This document shows, piece by piece, positions 16,858-27,178 of a stretch of 64,000 bases of DNA. How positions within the stretch are numbered: position 1 is the stretch's first letter; each line of letters opens with the position of its first letter. The DNA is from Rhodanobacter sp. (GTDB lineage Bacteria; Pseudomonadota; Gammaproteobacteria; Xanthomonadales; Rhodanobacteraceae). The DNA is taken from the NCBI GenBank assembly GCA_030148505.1, contig JASBTI010000041.1, forward strand, positions 186,001 through 250,000. Reading direction: 5' to 3'. The notes beneath the pieces were generated by a model, which did not search any database, was not told the origin of the DNA, and worked only from the letters and a program-made list of their open reading frames with translations. The position numbers were made by a program, and so were the translations under genes.

Positions 16858-17280
16858 ATGTCTCTTTTCAAGGTCTTCGATACCGCGGGTTCCGGCATGG
16901 CAGCGCAGTCGGTCCGGCTCAACACCGTGGCGAGCAATCTGGCCAATGCCAACAGTGTGTCCAGCTCCGCCCAGGGCGCCTACCGCGCGCGGGAGCCGTT
17001 GTTTGCTGCCGTGCAGCAGAGCCTTTCCGGGCAGCAGCAGGATTCGGGTGCGACCGGCGTGAAGGTGGTGGGGCTCACTGAAAGTCAGGCGGCCATACCC
17101 AGCCACTACGAACCCAACAACCCGATGGCAGATGCCAACGGTTACGTCTATGACAGCAACGTCAACCCGGTCGACGAACTGGTCAACATGATTTCCGCCT
17201 CACGCTCCTACCAGAACAACGTCGAGGTCATGAACACCACCAAGCAATTGCTGGTGAAAACCCTGAGTCTCGGTCAATGA
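16858..17280 (+). CDS. flgC: Flagellar proximal rod protein FlgC
   Basis: The 140-residue rod subunit starts MSLFKVFDTAGSGMAAQSVR with LNTVASNLANANSVSS and ends with the family helix DELVNMISASRSYQNNVEVM. The middle has NPMADANGYVYDSNVNPVDE, typical of FlgC. It follows flgB by 8 nt and is preceded by GTGAGG. Confidence 0.95.
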   Translation: MSLFKVFDTAGSGMAAQSVRLNTVASNLANANSVSSSAQGAYRAREPLFAAVQQSLSGQQQDSGATGVKVVGLTESQAAIPSHYEPNNPMADANGYVYDSNVNPVDELVNMISASRSYQNNVEVMNTTKQLLVKTLSLGQ

Positions 17281-17296
17281 GCAAACGGAGTAAACG

Positions 17297-17974
17297 ATGA
17301 CGACCATCAATTCCAGCGCAGGTCCGGCTGCTATTCCGCCGACGTCGGTCAGTACGGCGGCAGGCACGGCGGCATTGGGCGGAGGCCTTTCGCAGGCCGA
17401 TTTTCTGAAGCTGATGACGACCCAGTTGCAGGCGCAGGACCCGACCAAGCCGATGGACAACTCGCAGTTCATTTCCCAGATGGCGCAGTTCAGCCAGTTG
17501 TCGACCACCCAGGACTTGCTCGCTTCGGTCAATGGGCTGAACGGCAGCCTCGGCTCATCGCTGCAGACCTCGCAGGTGCTCGGTTCGACCAATCTGATCA
17601 ATCGTCAGGTGATGGTGCCCGCTTCGACCATCGATTACGGCGGCAGCACCGTCACCGGCGCAGTCAATGTGGGCAGCGCCAGCAATGCCGCGGTCAACAT
17701 TCTCGATGCCAGCGGAAATGTCGTGCGCAGCATAGGTCTGGGCACCCCCAGTGGGGGTCTTGCCCAGTTCAGCTGGGATGGTACCGACAACTACGGCAAC
17801 AAGGTGGCCAATGGCGCCTACAGCATCAGCGCCAGCAGCAACGGTAGTGCTCTGAATACGTATGTGGCCGGCACAGTGACGGCCACCGGCTACGGCGGTA
17901 GCACGGTAGGCACCTATCTGCAGGTGTCAGGTGTGGGCGGGGTTCCGCTCAGCCAGGTGGCGCAGATTCTGTGA
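17297..17974 (+). CDS. flgD: Hook cap / hook scaffolding protein FlgD
   Basis: Caps the growing hook so FlgE can polymerise and is lost when the hook is complete. The 225 residues contain the FlgD N-terminal block [20 protein letters not shown] and [16 protein letters not shown] FlgD Ig-like/Tudor-like C-terminal half follows ([20 protein letters not shown]). Length is normal. GGAG lies 8 nt before the ATG. Confidence 0.95.
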   Translation: MTTINSSAGPAAIPPTSVSTAAGTAALGGGLSQADFLKLMTTQLQAQDPTKPMDNSQFISQMAQFSQLSTTQDLLASVNGLNGSLGSSLQTSQVLGSTNLINRQVMVPASTIDYGGSTVTGAVNVGSASNAAVNILDASGNVVRSIGLGTPSGGLAQFSWDGTDNYGNKVANGAYSISASSNGSALNTYVAGTVTATGYGGSTVGTYLQVSGVGGVPLSQVAQIL

Positions 17975-18014
17975 TAGACGCAACACACCCAATCCCTGAT
18001 TCGAGGAACACACC

Positions 18015-19232
18015 ATGGCTTTGAACACGGCACTCAGCGGGATCAACGCGGCCCAGTCCGACCTTAATGTCATCTCCAACAACATCTCCAATGCCAACAC
18101 CACCGGCTTCAAGGGCTCGCGCGCGGAATTCGCCGAGATCTACGCCGTGACCGGGATCAACCTCAATTCCACCGCTACCGGCAGTGGTACGCGTCTGGTC
18201 GATGTAGCCCAGCAGTTCGCCCAAGGTGATATCCAGACCACCAACAACAGTCTCGACCTGGCGATCAGCGGCAACGGCATGTTCACCCTCAGTAACGGTC
18301 AGGGCATCAGCTACAGCCGTGCCGGCAACTTCCAGACTGACGCGAACAATTTCGTGGTCACCCCGAGTGGTGCCAAGTTGCAGGTCTATCCACCCAACGG
18401 GATCGGTGGCTTCGACACCAGCACCTTGTCTCCCCTGCAGCTGGTGACGGCACAGAGCCAGGCCACCCCCACCAGTCTGATCACCATGACCTCGAATCTG
18501 CCGGCAGCAGCGAGCGTGCCCGTAAATCCCTTCAACCCCACTGACGCGACCAGCTACAACGCGGCCACGCCGGTCACCGTCTACGACTCGTTGGGCGGTA
18601 CGCACCAGGGTACGGTGTACTACGTGAAAACCGGTACCAACGCCTGGAACGCCAATCTGTATGTCGATGGCACCAACGCCGGTACCCAGCCGATGACCTT
18701 CGATACCACGGGCAAGCTGACCGCGCCAGCGGGCGGCAACCTGGCGTTCAACCCGGTTCCTCTCAGCAACGGTTCGAATCCGCTTACGCTCACTGTCAAT
18801 GTGAACAATACCACTCAGTTCGGCACCAGTTATTCCGCCGGTGCGATCACCCAGAACGGCTTCGCCGCGGGCACGTTCTCGTCGATCGATATTGACAGCA
18901 AGGGCGTGGTGACGGCGCATTACTCGAACAACCAGAGTGCCCAGGTCGGCCAGATTGCGCTGGCGAATTTCGCCAACCTGCAGGGGTTGAACCAGCTCGG
19001 CAACAACAATTGGACGGCCAGCGGCAATTCCGGATCGGCGGTGATGGGCTCGGCTGGCAGCGGCCAGTTCGGCAGCGTGCAGTCCGGAGCGCTGGAAAGT
19101 TCCAATACCGCCGATACCACAGCGCAGCTTGTCGACATGATCAAGGCGCAGCGCAACTACCAGGCCAATTCCCAGGTACTTGGCACCGACAACACACTGG
19201 CTTCTGCGCTGTTCGCTGCGGTCTCCCGGTAA
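18015..19232 (+). CDS. flgE: Flagellar hook protein FlgE
   Basis: Builds the hook joint. The 405-residue protein has the N-terminal rod/hook motif [20 protein letters not shown] and a large variable middle. It ends with the C-terminal helix QLVDMIKAQRNYQANSQVLG. GAGGAACACACC precedes the ATG. Length matches polar-flagellum FlgE proteins. It is exported by the flagellar type III apparatus, so it has no Sec signal. Confidence 0.95.
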   Translation: MALNTALSGINAAQSDLNVISNNISNANTTGFKGSRAEFAEIYAVTGINLNSTATGSGTRLVDVAQQFAQGDIQTTNNSLDLAISGNGMFTLSNGQGISYSRAGNFQTDANNFVVTPSGAKLQVYPPNGIGGFDTSTLSPLQLVTAQSQATPTSLITMTSNLPAAASVPVNPFNPTDATSYNAATPVTVYDSLGGTHQGTVYYVKTGTNAWNANLYVDGTNAGTQPMTFDTTGKLTAPAGGNLAFNPVPLSNGSNPLTLTVNVNNTTQFGTSYSAGAITQNGFAAGTFSSIDIDSKGVVTAHYSNNQSAQVGQIALANFANLQGLNQLGNNNWTASGNSGSAVMGSAGSGQFGSVQSGALESSNTADTTAQLVDMIKAQRNYQANSQVLGTDNTLASALFAAVSR

Positions 19233-19241
19233 CCGACTGCA

Positions 19242-19979
19242 ATGGATCATTCCCTCTACGTAGCGATGACCGGGGCGGCGCAGACCCTGCGCGCGCAGGA
19301 GGCGGTCAGCAACAATCTCGCCAATGCCAGCACGGTAGGTTTCAAGAGCGAGCTCACCGCGTTTCAGAGCCTGCCGGTACTCGGCAGCGGCCTGGCCACG
19401 CGAATCAACGCAGTGGCGCGGGGCCAGGGCGAGGACATGTCACAAGGCGCGTCGGTGAGTACCGGCCGCCCGCTGGACGTGGCGGTCAGTGGCCCCGGCT
19501 GGATCGCCGTGCAGGCACCGAACGGAGCGGAGGCTTATACCCGTGCCGGCAATCTGCAGCTGACGGCCAGCGGGCAGCTGACCGATGCAGCCGGCAATCC
19601 GGTAATGGGTGCGTCCGGTCCGATCAGCATCCCGGACAGCACGCAAATTCGCATTGGCGAGGACGGCACGATTTCCACGGTGCCGGCAGGTTCCGGACCG
19701 AACACGGTGACAGCGATCGGCCGTATCAAGCTGGTTAATCCCGCGGTGAAGTTGGTGCAGGGGAGCGACGGGCTGATGCACACGGCCGACGGCAGCACGG
19801 CACCGGTCGATGACGCGGTGCATGTTACCTCCGGCACCCTGGAAAGCAGCAACGTCAATCCATCGGGAGAGTTGGTGAGAATGATCGCACTGTCCAGGCA
19901 GTTCGATATGCAGCTCAAGTCGATCAAGACCGCGGAGAACGACGCCGATTCCGCCAACAAGCTATTGCAGTCGAACTGA
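19242..19979 (+). CDS. flgF: Flagellar proximal rod protein FlgF
   Basis: A 245-residue rod subunit. It starts MDHSLYVAMTGAAQTLRAQE with AVSNNLANASTVGFKSELTA. The FlgF-type middle is GWIAVQAPNGAEAYTRAGNL, and the C-terminal pattern is GELVRMIALSRQFDMQLKSI. It follows flgE by 9 nt. Confidence 0.94.
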   Translation: MDHSLYVAMTGAAQTLRAQEAVSNNLANASTVGFKSELTAFQSLPVLGSGLATRINAVARGQGEDMSQGASVSTGRPLDVAVSGPGWIAVQAPNGAEAYTRAGNLQLTASGQLTDAAGNPVMGASGPISIPDSTQIRIGEDGTISTVPAGSGPNTVTAIGRIKLVNPAVKLVQGSDGLMHTADGSTAPVDDAVHVTSGTLESSNVNPSGELVRMIALSRQFDMQLKSIKTAENDADSANKLLQSN

Positions 19980-20011
19980 TGAACGATTGCGCCAACCAGC
20001 AGGAGTGACTC

Positions 20012-20797
20012 ATGCTTTCCTCACTTTGGATCGCCAAGACCGGTCTCGATGCGCAGCAGACGCGGATGGACGTGATTGCCAACAACCTGGCCAACGCCAA
20101 TACCACCGGGTTCAAGAGTTCGCGTGCTTCCTTCCAGGATCTGGTCTACCAGAACAAGGGCCAGCCGGGCGGCCAGACTACCGAGCAGACTTTGTCGCCC
20201 TCTGGCCTAATGCTGGGCACCGGTGTGCGCGTGGTGGGGACCGAAAAGTTGTTCACCCAGGGCAACATCTCGCAAACCGGCAATTCGCTCGATGTGGCTA
20301 TTCAGGGGCGTGGCTTCCTGCAGGTAAGCATGCCTGACGGCACCATCGCCTATACCCGTGATGGTTCACTGCATACCGATGCCAATGGGCAGCTGGTAAC
20401 CGCCGACGGCTTTGCGATTTCCCCGGCTGTCACGCTGCCAAGCAATGTGCAGAGCATCACCATCGGCAGTGACGGCACGGTCAGCGCCACCGTTCCGGGT
20501 CAGGCTGCCGCCCAGCAGATCGGGACCCTGCAACTGGCGGACTTCATCAATCCTTCGGGGTTGCAGCCGCAGGGCAACAACCTTTACCTGGAAACCGCTT
20601 CCAGCGGCTCGCCACAGACCGGTCAGCCCGGGTTGAGCGGCATGGGGACGTTGCTGCAGGGGTCGCTGGAAAGCTCCAACGTCAACGTGGTGGAGCAAAT
20701 GGTCAACATGATCGAGACCCAGCGCACCTACGAAATGAACTCCAAGGCGATCAGCAGCACATCCCAAATGCTGCAAAACCTCACCACTAACATGTGA
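20012..20797 (+). CDS. flgG: Flagellar distal rod protein FlgG
   Basis: The 261 residues form the distal rod. The N-terminus [20 protein letters not shown] leads into [20 protein letters not shown], with the FlgG-specific [14 protein letters not shown] region. The C-terminal helix is [20 protein letters not shown]. Length is the family standard. AGGAGTGACTC precedes the ATG. Confidence 0.96.
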   Translation: MLSSLWIAKTGLDAQQTRMDVIANNLANANTTGFKSSRASFQDLVYQNKGQPGGQTTEQTLSPSGLMLGTGVRVVGTEKLFTQGNISQTGNSLDVAIQGRGFLQVSMPDGTIAYTRDGSLHTDANGQLVTADGFAISPAVTLPSNVQSITIGSDGTVSATVPGQAAAQQIGTLQLADFINPSGLQPQGNNLYLETASSGSPQTGQPGLSGMGTLLQGSLESSNVNVVEQMVNMIETQRTYEMNSKAISSTSQMLQNLTTNM

Positions 20798-20799
20798 GC

Positions 20800-21486
20800 A
20801 TGCAGATGGCTTCGCGAAAACTCCTGCTGCCTTTATTCGCCGCCACCGTCCTGCTGCTGGCCGGCTGCGCACCGCGTGCGATACGCAATGATTCGCAATG
20901 GGCGGCGACGGCGCCGATTCAGCCGGTACAGGCGGCGCCGGCAGATGGAGCGATCTATCACGATGCTCAGAACATGGAATTGTTTACCGACCCCCGTGCC
21001 CACCGTGTGGGCGACATCCTCACCATCGTCCTGCAGGAAAGCACGCAGGCCAGCAAGAAGGCGACTACCAGCACCAGCAAGAACGACAGCGTGGCGTTGT
21101 CGGCGCCGACCATCCTGGGGCAGCCAGTGACCTTGCGTGGGCGGGGCCTTGGTACCTCCTTGAGCGGCAAGAATGCCTTCGACGGCGCGGGATCGAGCAC
21201 CCAGAGCAATCAGCTTTCCGGCCAGATCACCGTCACAGTGGCGCGGCGACTGTCCAACGGCAACCTGATGGTACGCGGCGAAAAATGGCTGACCATCAAC
21301 CAGGGTCAGGAACTGGTGCGCATTTCCGGCATTGTGCGTCCCCAGGACATCTCGCCTGGCAACACCATCAGTTCCACGCGGGTGGCAAATGCCAACATTG
21401 CCTATACGGGCCGCGGCTCACTGGCCGATGCCAACACCCAGGGTTGGCTGGCGCGCTTCTTCAATTCCAAGTGGATGCCCTTCTGA
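20800..21486 (+). CDS. flgH: Flagellar L-ring lipoprotein FlgH
   Basis: An outer-membrane lipoprotein forming the L ring. The 228 residues start with a lipoprotein signal ([12 protein letters not shown], Cys23). The mature protein has [40 protein letters not shown] and the C-terminal [20 protein letters not shown] typical of FlgH. Start is ambiguous among GTG 20794, ATG 20800 and ATG 20806; none has a clear ribosome site, so coupling to flgG is likely. Confidence 0.94.
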   Translation: MQMASRKLLLPLFAATVLLLAGCAPRAIRNDSQWAATAPIQPVQAAPADGAIYHDAQNMELFTDPRAHRVGDILTIVLQESTQASKKATTSTSKNDSVALSAPTILGQPVTLRGRGLGTSLSGKNAFDGAGSSTQSNQLSGQITVTVARRLSNGNLMVRGEKWLTINQGQELVRISGIVRPQDISPGNTISSTRVANANIAYTGRGSLADANTQGWLARFFNSKWMPF

Positions 21487-22769
21487 TGAACACGCCATCC
21501 AGGACGCGGCCGCACTGTGCTGAAGACGATGTTTCGGCGAAGCCGCGGGCTGCCGTGGCGGACCGCGAGCTGGCGCAAGTGGTGCGCGGCAGTGCGCAAG
21601 GCAAGCGCACGCCCGAAGCACTCGAAAGCGCGATCATCTCCGCCTTGCTTCGGCGCGGGCGTGCCATCGCCTCGATGCTGTTGCTGTGCATGGCCGCCAT
21701 GCTGATGGTGCCACAGACGGCATACGCCGATCGTATCCAGGACCTGACCCAGGTAGCCGGGGTGCGCAGCAATCAGCTGATTGGTTACGGCCTGGTAGTC
21801 GGCCTCGATGGCAGCGGCGACCAGACCACCCAGGCGCCGTTTACCACGCAAAGCCTGGAGAACATGCTGCAGCAATTCGGCATTAACGTGCCGGCCAACG
21901 TACGACCCCAGCTGAAGAATGCTGCCGCCGTCGTGATTACCGCCAATCTGCCGCCATTTACCAAGCCGGGCCAGACCATTGATGTCACCGTTTCCTCGAT
22001 CGGCAATGCCAAGAGTCTGCGCGGCGGCGAACTGCTGATGTCGCCCTTGCGGGGGGGCGACGGCAATGTCTACGCGATTGCCCAAGGCAGCGTAGTGGTC
22101 GGTGGCGCCAGTGCGCAGGGCAAGAGTGGCTCCAGCGTGCAGGTCAACATAACGTCCAGTGGGCGCATTCCCAACGGCGCTACCGTCGAGCGCACCGTGG
22201 CCTCGTCCTTCGGCAAGGGCGGCGACCTGATGCTGAATTTGAACACACCCGATTTTACCACCGCAGCACGCATCGCCGAGGCGGTGAACAAGGCCTATGG
22301 TGCCGGTACCGCGCAGGCGGTGGACGGCGGCTCGGTTCAGGTGCGCGCGCCAGCCGATCCGTCGCAGGAGGTGGCGTGGCTGGGCGCGATCCAGAGCCTG
22401 CAGGTAACACCAGGCAGCGCCCCGGCACGGGTAGTCATCAACTCGCGCACCGGCACGGTGGTAATCGGTTCCGATGTCCGGGTCAGTGCCGCCGCGGTGG
22501 CGCATGGGGCGATCCAGGTGACGATCAGCGAGCAACCGCTGGTCAGCCAGCCCGCACCCTTCAGCAAGGGCCAGACCGCGGTGGTACCCAGCAGCAGCGT
22601 GCAGATCAGCGAAGACGGTGCCCACATGTTCAAGTTCGGTCCCGGCGTAAGCCTGGACACCATCGTGCGCGCGGTAAATCAAGTAGGTGCGTCGCCGAGC
22701 GATCTGATATCGATCCTGCAGGCATTGAAGCAGGCCGGTGCCTTGCATGCGCAACTGGTGGTGATTTGA
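21486..22769 (+). CDS. flgI: Flagellar P-ring protein FlgI with long N-terminal extension
   Basis: The periplasmic P-ring subunit. From the ATG that overlaps the flgH stop, the product is 427 residues. About 57 charged residues come before the expected Sec signal peptide ([20 protein letters not shown]) and the mature start [20 protein letters not shown]. The remaining sequence is a complete FlgI ([60 protein letters not shown]). An internal start near the signal peptide, for example the TTG around 21645, would give the usual size. A G7 run lies at 22051-22057. Confidence 0.93.
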   Translation: MNTPSRTRPHCAEDDVSAKPRAAVADRELAQVVRGSAQGKRTPEALESAIISALLRRGRAIASMLLLCMAAMLMVPQTAYADRIQDLTQVAGVRSNQLIGYGLVVGLDGSGDQTTQAPFTTQSLENMLQQFGINVPANVRPQLKNAAAVVITANLPPFTKPGQTIDVTVSSIGNAKSLRGGELLMSPLRGGDGNVYAIAQGSVVVGGASAQGKSGSSVQVNITSSGRIPNGATVERTVASSFGKGGDLMLNLNTPDFTTAARIAEAVNKAYGAGTAQAVDGGSVQVRAPADPSQEVAWLGAIQSLQVTPGSAPARVVINSRTGTVVIGSDVRVSAAAVAHGAIQVTISEQPLVSQPAPFSKGQTAVVPSSSVQISEDGAHMFKFGPGVSLDTIVRAVNQVGASPSDLISILQALKQAGALHAQLVVI

Positions 22770-23746
22770 TGGCTGGGGGCGCCAACTTTGCGGCACAGAG
22801 CGTCAATACCTGGACCGACCTGTCCGGGTTTGCCGCCCTGCGTCAACAGGCGCAAACCGACAGCAAGGCCGCGTTGCCCGTCGTGGCCAAGCAATTCGAG
22901 TCGATCTTCACCGAAATGATGCTCAAGTCGATGCGCGATGCCAGCTTCGGCGACCCCCTGTTCGACAGCCATGGCAGCAAGGCCTGGCAAGGTCTGTTCG
23001 ACCATCAGCTTTCGGTCAGCCTGTCTGGGCAAGGCCATGGGCTGGGCATAGCCGAGATGCTGGTGCGCCAGCTCGGTGGCAAGCAGGCGGGCGCTGCCCA
23101 TGCCCCCGGCCAGCCGGTTGCAGGTGCCAGCCAGGACGCAACCAGCCCAGACGCGGTCGATGGCTGGCGCCAGCGGCTGGATTCGGTAATGGGCGTAGCC
23201 AGTTCGGTCGGCAAGGCAGTGTCCAGCTTGTTGCCGGGTGATCCGCAGGCGTTTGTCAGTACCTTCGCCCCGTATGCCCAGGAGGTGGCCCGCAAGTTGG
23301 GCGTGTCGATGCGTGCAGTACTGGCGCAGGCGGCATTGGAGACGCAGTGGGGCAAACGCATGCCTACGCAGCCCGATGGCAGCAGCAGCAACAATCTGTT
23401 CGGCATCAAGGCAGGGGCCAATTGGAAGGGCGCCCACGTTGGCGTGCCTACGTTGGAGTTCGAGGGTGGGGTGGCGGTCCGCCGCCAGGCGCAATTTCGC
23501 GCGTACCCGTCGCCTGCCCAGTCGTTCGCCAACTATGCCGAATTGGTGGGGGGCAATCCCCGTTATGCGGGGGCGCTGGGAAAGGGTGACGATGTGCTCG
23601 GTTTTGCGCGGGGATTGGTCGAGGGCGGCTATGCCACCGATCCGGACTATGCCACCAAGGTGGCTTCCATCGCCAACAGTGCAGTAATGCGCAAGGCGCT
23701 CGAGACGCTCAAGAAAACCGTCAATTTGTCGACATCTGTGGAATGA
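22769..23746 (+). CDS. flgJ: FlgJ, rod cap and peptidoglycan hydrolase
   Basis: Caps the rod and opens the peptidoglycan for it. The 325 residues comprise an N-terminal rod-binding domain (about 30-120: VVAKQFESIFTEMMLKSMRD) and a linker. The C-terminal GH73 beta-N-acetylglucosaminidase domain (about 165-315) has VLAQAALETQWGKRM with the catalytic Glu, and SSNNLFGIKAGANWKG. It starts inside the flgI stop codon (ATGA), which fixes the start. The two-domain form is usual in gammaproteobacteria. Confidence 0.95.
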   Translation: MAGGANFAAQSVNTWTDLSGFAALRQQAQTDSKAALPVVAKQFESIFTEMMLKSMRDASFGDPLFDSHGSKAWQGLFDHQLSVSLSGQGHGLGIAEMLVRQLGGKQAGAAHAPGQPVAGASQDATSPDAVDGWRQRLDSVMGVASSVGKAVSSLLPGDPQAFVSTFAPYAQEVARKLGVSMRAVLAQAALETQWGKRMPTQPDGSSSNNLFGIKAGANWKGAHVGVPTLEFEGGVAVRRQAQFRAYPSPAQSFANYAELVGGNPRYAGALGKGDDVLGFARGLVEGGYATDPDYATKVASIANSAVMRKALETLKKTVNLSTSVE

Positions 23747-23764
23747 GAAGCGCAGGAATGACTC

Positions 23765-25642
23765 ATGGCTGACATGCTCGGCATTGGAATTTCGGGGCTC
23801 GGTGCCGCACAGGTGGCGCTTAAAACCGTGGGCAACAACATCAGCAACACCAATACGCCTGGCTACAACCGCCAGGTAGTGGTGCAGACCGAGCAGGTCA
23901 GCCAGAGCAATGGCCGCTATACCATCGGCAGTGGCGTCAACGTCGTGGCGGTGCAACGTGCCTATAGCGACTTCCTGACCAGCGCAGTATGGAACAGCAA
24001 CGCCAACTTGCAGCGTGCCAGTACGTTCAACGACCTTGCCAGCACATTGAACAGCGCCCTGAGCTCCAGCGGCAACCTGCAGGGCTCGCTTGACAGCTTT
24101 TATGGTGCCTTCGGCACCGTGGCGAATGCACCGAACAGTACCTCCGCGCGCCAGGCGTTGCTGGGCAGTGCCACCGCGCTGGCCACCGTTTTCAATACGC
24201 TTGGTCAGCAGCTGGACTCGCAGCGTGGGCAGATCAACAGCCAGATCACCGGCACGGTCTCCAGCATCAACAGCACGATCAGCAACATCGCCGACCTCAA
24301 CAAGCAGATCAGTCAGGTCAGCGGCACCGGCAAACCCAATGCCTTGCTCGACCAGCGTGATGCGCTGGTACAGACCCTTTCCGGTTATCTCGGGGTGAAC
24401 GCGATCAACCAGAGTGACGGTACCGTAAGCGTCTACTCGTCCAATGGCCAGGCACTGGTGAGCGGCAACAACGCCTACCCGCTGGGTACTGGCGGCAATG
24501 TTTACGCTCCGGGCCGCCAGGAGGTGTTCGATGCCTCCGGCAACAACATTTCATCCCGCCTCAGCGGCGGCACGCTGGGGGCGCTGCTGGACTACCGCAC
24601 GAACGTGCTCGATCCGGTGCAGAACCAGCTGGGCCAGGCGGCGGTGGCGCTCACCACCAGCATCAACAACCAGCAGGCGCAGGGGCTGGATCTCAACGGC
24701 AAGCAGGGGGCGCCGATCTTCAGCGTGCCCGCCCCGGGCATACTCCCCTCCGGCAACAACCAGGGCACGGCGGCTGTCTCTGCAAGCATCACGGATGTGT
24801 CCAAGCTGACGGCATCGGATTACAAGTTGGCCTATGACGGCAGCCAGTGGAACCTGCAGACCCTCGCCGGACAAAACGTGCCGCTGACCGTCAACGCCAA
24901 CGGCACGCTTTCGGCGGATGGCCTCACCTTCAGCATCAGCGGTAGCGCACAGGCTGGCGACAGCTACCAGATCCAGCCTACCCGCAACGCAGCCACGGGG
25001 TTGTCGGTCAGCCTGACCAACCCCTCCGGCGTCGCCGCGGCAGCGGCCTTGACAGTCAGCGCCGGCAGCAGCAACACCGGCAATGCCAGTACGTCGCCGG
25101 TCACCGTGACCGACCCGAACAATCCGCAACTGCTCAGCAATGCCACCATCAACTTCACTGCCGCCAACGCCTATCAGGTTACCGATAGCAGTGGCACGGT
25201 GTTGAGCAGCGGTGCCTACAATGCCGGTCAGCCGATCAGCGCCAACGGTTGGAGTCTTTCGATCTCGGGCACGCCCGCCGCAGGGGACACCTTCAAGGTG
25301 GCTGCCAACACCGCGGGCTTGAGTGACAACAGCAATGCGCTGGTGATGGCCGGCATGGCCAGTTTCGGCGTGCTCAACGGGGGCAGCACTTCGGTGCTTT
25401 CCACCTTCGCCAGCCTTACCGCCCAAATCGGCAACGCCGGCAGCCAGGCGGCGAGCAACCTGACAACCCAGACCAGTCTCAACAACCAGGCGGTGTCTGC
25501 GCAGCAGACAGTATCGGGTGTGAATCTCGATGAGGAAGCGGGCAATCTGGTCAAGTTCCAGCAGGCATATCAGGCCTCGGCGCAGATCATCGCCACGTCA
25601 CAGACTATTTTTTCCAGCCTGCTGGCCGCGGTGCAGAGGTAA
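23765..25642 (+). CDS. flgK: Hook-filament junction protein FlgK (HAP1)
   Basis: Joins hook and filament. The 625-residue protein starts MADMLGIGISGLGAAQVALK with NNISNTNTPGYNRQVVVQTE. Next come FlgK-type segments such as GKPNALLDQRDALVQTLSGY. It ends with the C-terminal helical pair GVNLDEEAGNLVKFQQAYQA and QIIATSQTIFSSLLAAVQR. No promoter was found directly upstream, so it is probably read from the flgB operon. Confidence 0.95.
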   Translation: MADMLGIGISGLGAAQVALKTVGNNISNTNTPGYNRQVVVQTEQVSQSNGRYTIGSGVNVVAVQRAYSDFLTSAVWNSNANLQRASTFNDLASTLNSALSSSGNLQGSLDSFYGAFGTVANAPNSTSARQALLGSATALATVFNTLGQQLDSQRGQINSQITGTVSSINSTISNIADLNKQISQVSGTGKPNALLDQRDALVQTLSGYLGVNAINQSDGTVSVYSSNGQALVSGNNAYPLGTGGNVYAPGRQEVFDASGNNISSRLSGGTLGALLDYRTNVLDPVQNQLGQAAVALTTSINNQQAQGLDLNGKQGAPIFSVPAPGILPSGNNQGTAAVSASITDVSKLTASDYKLAYDGSQWNLQTLAGQNVPLTVNANGTLSADGLTFSISGSAQAGDSYQIQPTRNAATGLSVSLTNPSGVAAAAALTVSAGSSNTGNASTSPVTVTDPNNPQLLSNATINFTAANAYQVTDSSGTVLSSGAYNAGQPISANGWSLSISGTPAAGDTFKVAANTAGLSDNSNALVMAGMASFGVLNGGSTSVLSTFASLTAQIGNAGSQAASNLTTQTSLNNQAVSAQQTVSGVNLDEEAGNLVKFQQAYQASAQIIATSQTIFSSLLAAVQR

Positions 25643-25647
25643 TCGAG

Positions 25648-26874
25648 ATGCGTCTTTCCACCCATTGGATGTACCAACAGTCGGTCAGCACCATGCTGAA
25701 TCAGCAGAGTGCGCTGGCTACCACCCAAAACCAGGTGAGTACCGGCAAGCGCATCAATGTCGCCTCCGACGATCCGGCCGGTGCCGGCCAGGTATTGAGC
25801 CTCAACCACATCATCGCGGCCAACGACCAGTATTCGGGCAATATCAACAGCGCGACCAACCGTCTTTCCACTGAGCAGACGGTGTTGAGTTCGGTCGGAA
25901 ACCTGTACGACAGTGCGCGTTCGATGGCGATCCAGGGTATCAACGGTTCACTCTCGCGCAGTGATCGTGCGGGCATGGCAACCCAGCTCGGCCAGTTACG
26001 CGATCAGCTGGTACAACTGGCCAATGCCAGCGACAGCAATGGCAACGCCTTGTTCGCCGGCACCAGCACGACTACCACGCCGTTCGTGAAGGACGCCGCC
26101 GGAACGGTCAGCTATGCCGGGACCGATGCCGTGCAGCAGGCCTCGATTGGTCCGGGGCTGAAAGTGCCGACTAGCGATGCCGGCAGCCACCTGTTCATGA
26201 ACGTCCCGGCCGGCAATGGCACCTTCAGTGCCAGTGCTGGCAGCGCCAACACCGGTACGCTGGTGGTGGGCGCCAACAGTGTCACCGATCCGGCCGCATG
26301 GAGCACGGGAAACGCGGCCAGTGGCGGCAGTTACACCCTCACGTTCGGGGCCGGCGGCAACTGGACGGCCGCCGACGCCAGCGGTAACCCGGTACTCGAC
26401 AGCAGCGGCAATCCGGTCGGTGGCGTCTATCAGGATGGTGGCAGTATCAGTTTCAACGGACTGACGGTCGCGATGACCGGCTCACCGTCCAGCGGCGACA
26501 CGGTCAAAATCCAGTCAGGTGGCAAGCAGGATGTGTTTACCACATTGAACAACATGATTTCTGCGCTGCAGGGCAATAGCAGCAACACGCAGCTGGCCAA
26601 TACCTTGAGCCGGCAGATCGAGTCGCTGGACCAAGCCAAGTCCAGCGTGACGGGCGCCGAGGTATCGGTTGGCGGGCGATTGAATACGCTCAACCAGCAA
26701 CAGACCGTCTATCAGGACCTCAAGGTCACTTATCAGCAGACGCTTTCCAATATTCAGAATGTGGACGTTTATACGGCCATAGGAAACTTGTCGTCGCAAT
26801 CGGCAGCGTTGCAGGCATCGCAGCAGACCTTTGCCAAGATCAATGCGATGACGCTTTTCAATTACATCAAGTGA
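25648..26874 (+). CDS. flgL: Hook-filament junction protein FlgL (HAP3)
   Basis: The second junction protein, related to flagellin. The 408 residues start MRLSTHWMYQQSVSTMLNQQ with TGKRINVASDDPAGAGQVLS. The terminal helix is GNLSSQSAALQASQQTFAKI and the sequence ends MTLFNYIK. It follows flgK by 5 nt with a ribosome site in the flgK end. It is the last gene of the flgB operon. Confidence 0.95.
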   Translation: MRLSTHWMYQQSVSTMLNQQSALATTQNQVSTGKRINVASDDPAGAGQVLSLNHIIAANDQYSGNINSATNRLSTEQTVLSSVGNLYDSARSMAIQGINGSLSRSDRAGMATQLGQLRDQLVQLANASDSNGNALFAGTSTTTTPFVKDAAGTVSYAGTDAVQQASIGPGLKVPTSDAGSHLFMNVPAGNGTFSASAGSANTGTLVVGANSVTDPAAWSTGNAASGGSYTLTFGAGGNWTAADASGNPVLDSSGNPVGGVYQDGGSISFNGLTVAMTGSPSSGDTVKIQSGGKQDVFTTLNNMISALQGNSSNTQLANTLSRQIESLDQAKSSVTGAEVSVGGRLNTLNQQQTVYQDLKVTYQQTLSNIQNVDVYTAIGNLSSQSAALQASQQTFAKINAMTLFNYIK

Positions 26875-26977
26875 ACGATGGGCGAGACGATGGTCATGTA
26901 GGCGCACGCCAGGATGGGATACCGCCGATACATTGGGCGTGCGTCACGGCAAACATGGTCGATCCACCGCAGATGAT

Positions 26978-27005
26978 TTGTCGCCGAAGACAACGGATTT
27001 TTTTT
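26978..27005 (+). terminator. Weak terminator candidate after flgL
   Basis: A 5-bp stem TTGTC / GACAA with a 6-nt loop, four bases, then T8. The short stem makes this uncertain. Confidence 0.35.
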
Positions 27006-27055
27006 CTCTGCCACAGGGCTGGCGCGAATTGCAAGAAGCATTCGGCAACGACCGC

Positions 27056-27082
27056 TCAAGTATTTGTGAAAAACGCCGAAAA
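27056..27082 (+). promoter_or_regulatory. Sigma-28 (FliA) promoter of fliC
   Basis: TCAA, exactly 15 nt, then GCCGAAAA. Apart from C in the -35 element and one A for T in the -10 element it equals the FliA consensus. It lies 96 bp upstream of the flagellin start codon. Confidence 0.87.
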
Positions 27083-27178
27083 CCTTTCTGAGGCGGATGG
27101 TATTCCAGCGTGGGAACCTTACCGCCGGGATGCAGAACCAACAAACAATCCGGCATCAGGTTTTCACAGGAGACTCCC

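Larger units (their letters stand above)
26875..27178 (+). other. flgL-fliC intergenic region with weak terminator and fliC leader
   Basis: A 304-bp stretch without a gene. It contains a short stem TTGTC / GACAA followed by eight T bases (26978-27005) that may end flgL transcription, then the sigma-28 promoter of fliC. The fliC message would have a leader of roughly 85-90 nt. The leader contains a GGGAACC stretch and the strong ribosome site CAGGAGA. Confidence 0.75.

Noticed and set aside
17949..19250. A 433-codon minus-strand frame opposite flgE
   Set aside because: The sequence is His/Arg/Gly-rich with no family pattern and mirrors the codon bias of flgE; shadow.
21402..22796. A 464-codon minus-strand frame opposite flgI
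   Set aside because: Low-complexity His/Arg/Gln sequence, no motif, lies against a highly conserved gene; shadow.
26924..26931. GCCGATAC as a -10 element of an extra sigma-28 promoter upstream of fliC
   Set aside because: No TAAA or TCAA element at the required 15-nt distance; the true match lies at 27056-27082.
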